In this document: positions 58,268-64,000 of the stretch, piece by piece
How the letters are laid out: the number at the start of each line of letters is the position of its first letter
Numbering within the stretch: position 1 is the first letter of the stretch
NCBI RefSeq assembly: GCF_023273875.1
Contig: NZ_CP096882.1
Location: forward strand, 4,588,001 to 4,652,000
DNA from: Pseudarthrobacter sp. SSS035
GTDB taxonomy: Bacteria; Actinomycetota; Actinomycetes; Actinomycetales; Micrococcaceae
Direction: 5' to 3'
DNA length: 64,000 bases
Program-made: the position numbers and the translations under genes
Notes under the pieces: model-generated
Databases searched by the model: none
What the model saw: the letters and a program-made list of their open reading frames with translations, nothing else
What the model was told of the DNA's origin: nothing

Positions 58268-59178
58268 ACGACTACTACGCGTTTATCCGGCAGGAGAAGG
58301 CCAACTACAAGATCGACTGGATGTGCCGGCAGCTGAAGGTCCCCAGGTCCTCGTACTACCGCTGGACGATGCCGAATGAACCGACCCCGACACAGGTCCG
58401 CCACCTCAAGCTGACCGTGGAGGTGGAGCGCGTGTTCGGACGCGAGAAGGGCATGGCCGGGAGGGACCAGATCACCACGATCCTGGGCCATGAGGGCGTC
58501 CCGGTGGCCCCGGGCACGGTGGGTGCGATCATGAAAAAACAGGGCCTGCGGGCGGTGCGGATGCGAGCGTGGAAGAAGACCACGGTCGTTGACCCGGCCG
58601 CCAGAACCGGGCACATCCGCAACCACATGCAGGACGCGGACGGGAACCGTGACTTCACCGCCACCGTGCCGGGAACAAGGATGGTCGGGGACATCACCTA
58701 CCTGCAAACGGGCTCCGGATGGCTGTACCTGGCCACCGTGATTGATCTGGCGACCCGGATGGTTGTGGGCTGGTCGATGGCCTCCCATATGCGCACCTCG
58801 TTGATCATTGACGCGCTCACCATGGCACGTGACCATGGCCGGCTCGACCCCGGCGGGGCGGTCTTTCACAGCGACCGCGGCTCGCAGTACACCTCTGGCG
58901 GGTTCCAGGCCTGGTGCGCGGCGAACAGCGTCACCCAGTCCATGGGAGAGGTCGGCGTGTGCTGGGACAACGCGGTGGCCGAGTCGTTCTTCTCGCACCT
59001 GAAAACGGAGATGTACCACCACCACGATTTCCCCAATCACATCGCGGCCAGGACCGCGGTGATGGAGTACATCGAATCCTGGTACAACCGACGCCGGCCT
59101 CATGCCAACAACCGGGGCCTGCCCCCGGCACGTGCCCTGGCCGAATACCAGAACGCCGTCAACCAGCTCGCGGCGTAA
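58165..59178 (+). CDS. IS3-family transposase OrfB (DDE integrase)
   Basis: Conserved sequence starts at about 58264 (DDYYAFIRQEKANYKIDWMC); the earlier codons overlap orfA out of frame and are probably not used. HTH_21 region: REKGMAGRDQITTILGHEGV. rve catalytic core: TRMVGDITYLQTGSGWLYLA (Asp 1), GAVFHSDRGSQYTSGGFQAW (Asp 2), SMGEVGVCWDNAVAESFFSH (Glu) and YNRRRPHANN at the end. All catalytic residues are present. Confidence 0.9.
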   Translation: MGEVQGTAGRERRAETGNRVPGKSQRLLRREATIDDYYAFIRQEKANYKIDWMCRQLKVPRSSYYRWTMPNEPTPTQVRHLKLTVEVERVFGREKGMAGRDQITTILGHEGVPVAPGTVGAIMKKQGLRAVRMRAWKKTTVVDPAARTGHIRNHMQDADGNRDFTATVPGTRMVGDITYLQTGSGWLYLATVIDLATRMVVGWSMASHMRTSLIIDALTMARDHGRLDPGGAVFHSDRGSQYTSGGFQAWCAANSVTQSMGEVGVCWDNAVAESFFSHLKTEMYHHHDFPNHIAARTAVMEYIESWYNRRRPHANNRGLPPARALAEYQNAVNQLAA

Positions 59179-59252
59179 GAAGAAAATCAATCAAGCTGTC
59201 TCAGAAACTTGACGGGCGCAAGTGCAGTTCAGGAGAGACCGGACTGTGACCT

Positions 59253-60245
59253 CTATAGGTCCAGTACGAGCCTGTCACCAACACATCGGGATACGCAGAT
59301 CATCATCGTTTCGCCCGCCGCCCGCTCTTCATCGCTCAGTACGGCGTCTCGATGATCCGCAAGGCCATCAATAATCTCTGTCTCACAAGTGCCGCAAGTC
59401 CCCTTGCGGCAGGAGCTTAGCGTTCGGATGCCGACACGATCCAAAGCATCGATGATGGTTTCGTCTGCAGCGACTTCAACTTCAGAGCCGTCGGAAGTTT
59501 CCACAACAAACGGAAGGCTGTCTTCGACACCAGCTACGGGCGAGCCTGCGGCGTCAAAGAGCTCTCTGTAGTACTCGCCATGAGCATCGTTTCGAAACAA
59601 ATTCCCGAGTTCCGTCAGCATACGGTGCGGGCCGCAGGCGTATGTCGATGCAACGCTGGGAGGCCCTGGATCTTGAATGAACGCAGTCAGGTTCATTGCA
59701 CCGTGTTCGCTCTTCGAATGAACCCGCACTCTATCTCCGTATTTCAGCAACTCGGACAGAAATGGCATGGAGTTGCGGTCCGATCCGAGGTACAGGAGAT
59801 TCCAGTCCGCCCCGTTCTGGGCAGCCTCTCGAACCATGGACAGCAAAGGTGTGATCCCGATGCCACCGGCAATGAACTGCGTCGGCCCCTCGGAGCTTCC
59901 CCTGAGAAAGTGATTACGTGGCCCCCTAGCCTCGAGGCTGTCTCCGACCTTCAGCGCCGTGTGAATGTACTTTGAGCCGCCGCGCCCTTCGCTGTCGAGC
60001 AACACCGCAATCCGCCACGCATCCTGATCGTCAGGATCTGAAATCAGTGAGTATTGCCTCAACATGTCGTTGGGCAGCAACACATCAATGTGGGCGCCTG
60101 GACTCCATCGGGGAAGTGTCGCCGAGTCCAACGGGCCCAGGAGCACGGATACAACGCCGTCTGCCTCGCGCTGGACCTCTCGGACTTGGACCGAGAAGAA
60201 GTCTTGCAGCAAATGCCTAGGTGCCGGCAACGTTTGCTCACGCAT
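59253..60245 (-). CDS. Phthalate-dioxygenase-reductase-type electron transfer protein
   Basis: 330 residues with an N-terminal FMN-binding barrel (PRWSPGAHIDVLLPNDMLRQ, with YSLISDPDDQDAWRIAVLLD as the R-x-Y-S-L motif). The NAD(P)H domain (FIAGGIGITPLLSMVREAAQ, STYACGPHRMLTEL) follows. The C-terminal 2Fe-2S ferredoxin domain is LSSCRKGTCGTCETEIIDGL, with C-x4-C-x2-C and a distant Cys in MMICVSRC. It moves electrons from NAD(P)H to an oxygenase. Next to the CYP199-type P450 it is the likely single-protein redox partner, although most CYP199 enzymes use a separate ferredoxin. Confidence 0.9.
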   Translation of the reverse strand: MREQTLPAPRHLLQDFFSVQVREVQREADGVVSVLLGPLDSATLPRWSPGAHIDVLLPNDMLRQYSLISDPDDQDAWRIAVLLDSEGRGGSKYIHTALKVGDSLEARGPRNHFLRGSSEGPTQFIAGGIGITPLLSMVREAAQNGADWNLLYLGSDRNSMPFLSELLKYGDRVRVHSKSEHGAMNLTAFIQDPGPPSVASTYACGPHRMLTELGNLFRNDAHGEYYRELFDAAGSPVAGVEDSLPFVVETSDGSEVEVAADETIIDALDRVGIRTLSSCRKGTCGTCETEIIDGLADHRDAVLSDEERAAGETMMICVSRCVGDRLVLDL

Positions 60246-60358
60246 TTTCTGAACCTCGTTGGGTAGATTGTGTCATCGCAACTGAGGCAACCGTTTGTCG
60301 TGAAATATCGTCGTACGGAGCAACATTTGCTGCGGGTGTCACCGAAGGTGTTGTTATT

Positions 60359-61138
60359 TCAGTCAGCATCGAGTGCCTTTCGCGTATTAATTGTCGGAGA
60401 TAAGGATTCGAGACTCAGCGCTAGATTTTCCGCGGCGCTGTTTAGGGATTTCAGGGCAGAAGTCACCCAGGTCTTTGACCCGCATCGGGCTTCCGGTCCA
60501 GCGACGTTCAGGGAACATACGACTTCCCCGCTCACAAAAACTGGAACAGCAACGGAAACAGAACCGGGGTCCAGTTCGCCGCGCGACATGGCCCAACCCG
60601 TCGACCTGATCTGAATCAGACTGGATCTAATTTGATCCGCATCCAGAGCGTTCCTGGTGAAGCGAATCAGTTCTCCGTCTAGCACCCTCTTTGTGACGTC
60701 AGGCGGTGACCAGGCAAGTAGTAGGCGCTGCCCTGCGCCAGCGTAGAGCGGTAGCAGTTCGTTCACCGCAAACGTGTACTTAAACGCCTTGTCCGTTTCG
60801 GCGCAGCGAAGACACATCGCATTGGCCCCGACTCGTATGATCATCACGGCCGTTTCACCGACGTTCTCCACGATGCTTCGCAGTACGGCTGTGCCGACTT
60901 CTGCGAGATGATTCTGGACGGAATACTGTCCGCCAAGTGCCAGTAAAGCCCGACCTGGTCGGTACACTCCGCCGTCCTCGACGATGAAGCCATGAGACTT
61001 GAGAGTCTTGAAGTACCGATACGTTGAGCTGACGGGGATTCCCAAGCGGGAGGCCACGCCTTCTACTGTCGTGTCGGCGCCACCGGCCACTTCAGCCAGA
61101 ATCGTTAACCCCCGCTCCAGTGACGTGTTAGCCATCAT
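60359..61138 (-). CDS. IclR-family transcriptional regulator
   Basis: 259 residues from ATG 61138 (an earlier start at 61192 adds 18 residues). The winged HTH is TSLERGLTILAEVAGGADTT then VEGVASRLGIPVSSTYRYFK. The effector-binding GAF-like domain is LAEVGTAVLRSIVENVGETA, LLPLYAGAGQRLLLAWSPPD and DPGSVSVAVPVFVSGEVVCS. Encoded between and on the same strand as the reductase and divergently from the P450, with a palindrome in the shared intergenic region. Such regulators often sense aromatic acids. Confidence 0.9.
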   Translation of the reverse strand: MMANTSLERGLTILAEVAGGADTTVEGVASRLGIPVSSTYRYFKTLKSHGFIVEDGGVYRPGRALLALGGQYSVQNHLAEVGTAVLRSIVENVGETAVMIIRVGANAMCLRCAETDKAFKYTFAVNELLPLYAGAGQRLLLAWSPPDVTKRVLDGELIRFTRNALDADQIRSSLIQIRSTGWAMSRGELDPGSVSVAVPVFVSGEVVCSLNVAGPEARCGSKTWVTSALKSLNSAAENLALSLESLSPTINTRKALDAD

Positions 61139-61198
61139 GACCTCCTCGTTGCCTCGTTCTTCGATGGTGCCGGTTCCGTTTGGCGGGACCAACTCCAG

Positions 61199-61215
61199 TT
61201 CTCATCTAGTGAGAA
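61199..61215. promoter_or_regulatory. Probable IclR operator
   Basis: TTCTCA-TCTAG-TGAGAA, a perfect inverted repeat between divergent iclR and P450 genes. Binding is inferred from position. Confidence 0.55.
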
Positions 61216-61288
61216 TTCGGTTAGTCCATTGTCCCGCTTGTCGATACTTTGATGGTGTCCAAAGATCGTCAGCAACCTAGGATTCACT

Positions 61289-62497
61289 ATGAATAAGACG
61301 CTAGCCGGTGCGGATGTTGTGTCGCTTCCGGACGACCCCTATTCCGACGAGAACTTGACAGACCCCTATCCGCTTTTCGCACGCATGCGGTCCTCCGGAC
61401 CGGCTGTTTGGTTGGAGAAGTACGGAGTGCTGGCATTCAGTCGCTACGATGAGTGCCGCGAGATCCTCGACGACTACCGAACATTCATCTCGGGTGCAGG
61501 AGTCGGGCCCAAAAACCTGCACGACAATCCTCCATGGCGGCCCCAAGGAATTCTTGAACTAGATCCGCCAATCCATACGGCAATGCGCGTTGCCATGAGT
61601 GGTGCTATTTCCCCCCGAGGCGTTCGATCCCTCCGTGCCGGCTTTGAGACATTTGCCGAGGAATTGGTCGACGTTGTTCTCGCCAAGACCGAAATTGATG
61701 GTGTGAGTGATCTAGCAGAGATCTTCCCCATCCGCGTCTTTGGGGATGCCGTCGGCATACCCAGGGAAGGTCGGGAGAAGAATCTTCTTCCGCACGGAGC
61801 GATGAACTTCAGTGCCTTCGGTCCGGAGAACGAACGTCACCAGCTGTACTTTGAGAAGGGCGCGGGAACCCATGAGTGGGTCATGGAGATGACTTCTCGC
61901 GAGAATCTTGCCCCCGGTGGTCTCGGTCAGCAAATCTGGGACTATGCTGACCGCGGAGAAGTATCAGCCGAACAAGCACCGTTGCTGGTGCGGGCGATGC
62001 TCTCGGCAGGTCTGGACACGACCATCTTCTCCATCGGAAACACGTTGGTACCCCTGGCCAGCGACCCTGCGCAATGGGAGGCCTTGCACGCTGATCCCAG
62101 ACTCGTGAAGTTCGCCATCGATGAGGCCCTAAGATTCGAATCTCCTTTTCAGTCCTTTTACCGAACTACCTCTCTAGACACTACTTTCCGAGGCATTGAA
62201 TTGCCTGCTGCAACCAAAGTTCTATTGTTTGTTGGATCTGCTAACCGAGACACAACTCACTGGGGCACAGATGCAGCTCAATTCCGGCTGGACCGCCAAG
62301 CTGCAGGTCATTTGGCCTTTGGAATGGGGATCCACCAGTGTGTTGGGCAGCCAATTAGCCGACTTGAAATGGAAGTGCTTTTCACCGCCCTTGCCAGGAA
62401 GGTCAAACGCATCGAACTGACAGCAGAGCCAGTCCCGCTGCTGCACAACACACTTCGAGGCTGGGAGTCCATCCCAGTACGACTGATACCTGCCTAG
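61289..62497 (+). CDS. Cytochrome P450, CYP199-like (aromatic O-demethylase type)
   Basis: 402 residues. Shared with CYP199A proteins along most of the length: LTDPYPLFARMRSSGPAVWL, NPPWRPQGILELDPPIHTAM, LSAGLDTTIFSIGNTLVPLA (I-helix, acid-alcohol region), DEALRFESPFQSFYRTTSLD (E-x-x-R), HLAFGMGIHQCVGQPISRLE (haem Cys) and LLHNTLRGWESIPVRLIP. CYP199 enzymes oxidise para-substituted benzoates such as 4-methoxybenzoate or isovanillate, releasing formaldehyde. The substrate here is inferred from family likeness. Divergent from iclR. Confidence 0.9.
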   Translation: MNKTLAGADVVSLPDDPYSDENLTDPYPLFARMRSSGPAVWLEKYGVLAFSRYDECREILDDYRTFISGAGVGPKNLHDNPPWRPQGILELDPPIHTAMRVAMSGAISPRGVRSLRAGFETFAEELVDVVLAKTEIDGVSDLAEIFPIRVFGDAVGIPREGREKNLLPHGAMNFSAFGPENERHQLYFEKGAGTHEWVMEMTSRENLAPGGLGQQIWDYADRGEVSAEQAPLLVRAMLSAGLDTTIFSIGNTLVPLASDPAQWEALHADPRLVKFAIDEALRFESPFQSFYRTTSLDTTFRGIELPAATKVLLFVGSANRDTTHWGTDAAQFRLDRQAAGHLAFGMGIHQCVGQPISRLEMEVLFTALARKVKRIELTAEPVPLLHNTLRGWESIPVRLIPA

Positions 62498-62797
62498 GGT
62501 ACGCGGCATCGCCGGAGGTTCGTGCGGATGGGTCCCACGACCCAGCATCTGCTCGGAAGCTAAGTCCCTTCGCGTATTGATTCGCGGATGGCCAGTCTGC
62601 CGCGAAGCGGCAAACGTCGGAAGTTGTGCACGCCCAACGAAGTATTCCACCAAGAATCACAGTCTATGAAGAACAACGATCACGATTTTCTCAGTCAATG
62701 TTGATTGAGTCGATATCCTTCCCCTCAATTGATGGGGCAAGGGCGCATCGTTTCGTTGCTTCATATGAGCCGTGTCTGAAGTAAGGAGGATGTGTCC
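62498..62797. other. Intergenic stretch, no gene supported
   Basis: No convincing frame; it ends with AAGGAGG (62783-62789), the ribosome binding site of the next small frame. Confidence 0.4.
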
Positions 62798-62950
62798 TTG
62801 AAGGTCCTCAATGCAATGGCGTTTGATCTTCAGCGTGCCCCTGAGAATTTGTCAGACAGCCCAAAGGCATTGGCATCTCCGTGGCCCTGCGCTTGCGTCC
62901 AGGATGAACAGCATGAGTGCAGGCAATGGGGACTACCGGAAACGGATTAG
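62798..62950 (+). pseudogene. Short ORF behind a perfect ribosome binding site, possible gene stub
   Basis: TTG 62798 lies eight bases after AAGGAGG. The frame reads KVLNAMAFDLQRAPENLSDS before losing protein character and ending at 62950. It may be the 5' stub of a gene lost by deletion. Confidence 0.3.
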
Positions 62951-63117
62951 AGGCCGAAACCGCAAAGAGCCAATCGGTTGTTTGGTCAGTCTCGGGCGAA
63001 ACGCGACCGCGTCAACACTCTCCAGCTCCACGGTAATTAAACTGCCACGGGCGCTGCGCTTTGCTAATAGATTGACTTCTGTCGCGGCTCGCTTGAGGCA
63101 ATGAGAAAGAACTGGAT

Positions 63118-63336
63118 TTGTCTACGAACAAGACTTTACTGAATATATCCGCCAAGAACCGGGTCGAAGCAAACATCAGGCTCAACGCGGCTGTCCGAGT
63201 TTTGCAAGCCTCTGATCAAAATGCCCCAAAACTAGGCATCTTGATCTCAAGGCTATCGGCAGACCTATTTCAGGTACGCCTCAGCGATAGAGCACCATGG
63301 GGGCAGACACTCGAGGAAGATCTTTGGCAGAGATGA
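63118..63336 (+). CDS. Possible small protein upstream of zwf
   Basis: TTG start; 72 residues: KNRVEANIRLNAAVRVLQAS, DQNAPKLGILISRLSADLFQ and VRLSDRAPWGQTLEEDLWQR. It resembles small actinobacterial helix-plus-sheet proteins of unknown function (a G-I-L-I-S-R strand and a P-W-G-x-T-x-E end). The stop overlaps the zwf start by 4 bases (ATGA). Confidence 0.4.
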   Translation: MSTNKTLLNISAKNRVEANIRLNAAVRVLQASDQNAPKLGILISRLSADLFQVRLSDRAPWGQTLEEDLWQR

Positions 63337-64000
63337 ACTGCACCCAGATGCAACGCATGGACATCGGGCGCAGCCAACCGAATCGCAGATCTCTAACGAG
63401 TAGTGCTGATCTGCGGAATCCTTTGCGGGACCCTCGGGACCGTCGGCTGAACCGTATTGCCGGGCCGTCATCGCTGGTTCTCTTCGGGGTGACCGGCGAC
63501 CTTGCGCGCAAGAAGCTCATACCTGCCGTGTTTGACCTGGCCAATCGTGGCCTGCTGCCGCCGAGCTTTGCTCTGGTGGGCTTCGCCCGGCGGCAGTGGG
63601 ACAACGAGGACTTCGCGGCCGAGGTGAAGGCGGCCGTTATGGCCTATGCCCGTACCCCGTTTGACGAGGCCGTGTGGAACCAGCTGTCAGAGGGCATCCG
63701 GTTTGTCCAGGGAGAGTTCGACGACGACGACGCCTTTGCGCGGCTCGGCGACACGATCGATGAACTGGATGAGCAGCGCGGAACGCGCGGCAACCACGCA
63801 TTTTACCTGTCGATTCCGCCGAAGGCGTTCGAACAGGTTTGCCGGCAGCTGTCCAAGCACGGTCTGGCGCAGACCGGGGGTGATAAGTGGCGCCGTGTAG
63901 TCATCGAGAAGCCGTTCGGGCACGACCTTGAGTCGGCCCGGCAGCTCAATGACATCGTGGAGTCCGTTTTTCCGCCGGATGCCGTGTTTCGGATCGACCA
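63333..64000 (+). CDS. zwf: Glucose-6-phosphate dehydrogenase, partial
   Basis: It catalyses glucose-6-phosphate + NADP+ to 6-phosphogluconolactone, the entry to the oxidative pentose phosphate pathway. The first 222 residues are in the window. The Rossmann start is SLVLFGVTGDLARKKLIPAV (G-x-T-G-D-L-A nucleotide loop with the following Lys-Lys), then LLPPSFALVGFARRQWDNED, HAFYLSIPPKAFEQVCRQLS and RRVVIEKPFGHDLESARQLN (E-K-P-F-G). The catalytic RIDHYLGKE motif is cut at the window end after FRID. The N-terminal NPLRDPRDRRLNRIAGPSS extension is usual in Arthrobacter relatives. Confidence 0.93.
   Translation, partial: MNCTQMQRMDIGRSQPNRRSLTSSADLRNPLRDPRDRRLNRIAGPSSLVLFGVTGDLARKKLIPAVFDLANRGLLPPSFALVGFARRQWDNEDFAAEVKAAVMAYARTPFDEAVWNQLSEGIRFVQGEFDDDDAFARLGDTIDELDEQRGTRGNHAFYLSIPPKAFEQVCRQLSKHGLAQTGGDKWRRVVIEKPFGHDLESARQLNDIVESVFPPDAVFRID

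Larger units (their letters stand above)
57931..59220 (+). mobile_element. IS3-family insertion sequence, complete
   Basis: Length 1290 bp. The ends TGCGCCCGT (57931-57939) and ACGGGCGCA (59212-59220) are inverted, and TTTGAGACAG on the left matches CTGTCTCAG inverted on the right. The flanking 3-bp repeat AGT (57928-57930 and 59221-59223) is a target duplication. It contains overlapping orfA and orfB. Confidence 0.88.

Noticed and set aside
58057..59190. A 377-codon minus-strand frame opposite the IS3 transposase
   Set aside because: Antisense shadow with high His/Arg/Val; the plus-strand DDE motifs are complete.

Overview
The window looks like part of a large plasmid or plasmid-derived island from a high-GC actinobacterium of the Arthrobacter group (Arthrobacter, Pseudarthrobacter, Paenarthrobacter). 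The grounds are the GC-rich codon use, an actinobacterial LexA-type box, helicase-associated-domain and DUF6504 proteins, a ribbon-helix-helix centromere-binding protein of the Leifsonia pCXC100 type, and a 1538-residue MOB-F relaxase/helicase. The genus is an inference.

Layout. 0-4.9 kb: end of an IS3 element, a toxin-antitoxin pair, a frameshifted TIR gene and a frameshifted membrane protein. 5-9.6 kb: small secreted or membrane proteins, an HNH endonuclease, about 0.9 kb of hairpin-rich non-coding DNA and a cytidine deaminase remnant. 9.9-11.9 kb: a decayed umuD-umuC-DUF6504 mutagenesis cassette. 12-18.8 kb: a Kelch protein, a toxin-antitoxin remnant, an intact ABC exporter, then fragments of SulP, NhaA, Abi and IS3 genes. 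19-23.9 kb: unknown proteins, a PIN-domain protein and a TRADD-N-like membrane protein. 23.8-26.4 kb: a minus-strand operon behind a LexA-like box, ending in a truncated ATP-dependent DNA ligase.

26.8-35.8 kb is the most distinctive part. Four copies of a 364-402 bp leader, in two subfamilies (A, A, B, B), each stand directly upstream of a plus-strand gene: an unknown protein, a DUF4192 protein, DprA and ParB. Each leader can fold into three nested stems, and the outer stem shows a compensatory C-G to T-A change between subfamilies. A second hairpin family (three copies) follows several of the genes. The cassettes lead into nrdH, ssb and a small centromere-binding protein. All these genes point toward a probable oriT at about 46 kb, just upstream of the relaxase gene. 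That matches the leading region of a conjugative plasmid, where structured leaders could act as single-stranded-DNA promoters.

35.9-42.8 kb looks like an inserted island: a TIGR04255/HTH/unknown operon, a GNAT enzyme, a beta-flower protein with a 9-bp tandem repeat, and a tyrosine recombinase/XRE/zinc-finger recombinase module lying next to an N-terminally truncated second ssb. 43.4-46.3 kb: KfrA-like, centromere-binding and excisionase-like proteins, a broken HNH gene, a probable relaxosome accessory gene and oriT. 46.3-51 kb: the relaxase. 51-57 kb: a DUF1016 nuclease and a nucleoside-deoxyribosyltransferase-like gene split by an intact IS21 element whose 5-bp target duplication lets the original frame be rebuilt. 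57-59.2 kb: recombinase and IS110 fragments and an intact IS3 element. 59.2-62.5 kb: an IclR-regulated CYP199-type P450 with its reductase, probably for aromatic methyl ether demethylation. The window ends inside zwf. No rRNA, CRISPR array or complete tRNA was seen.
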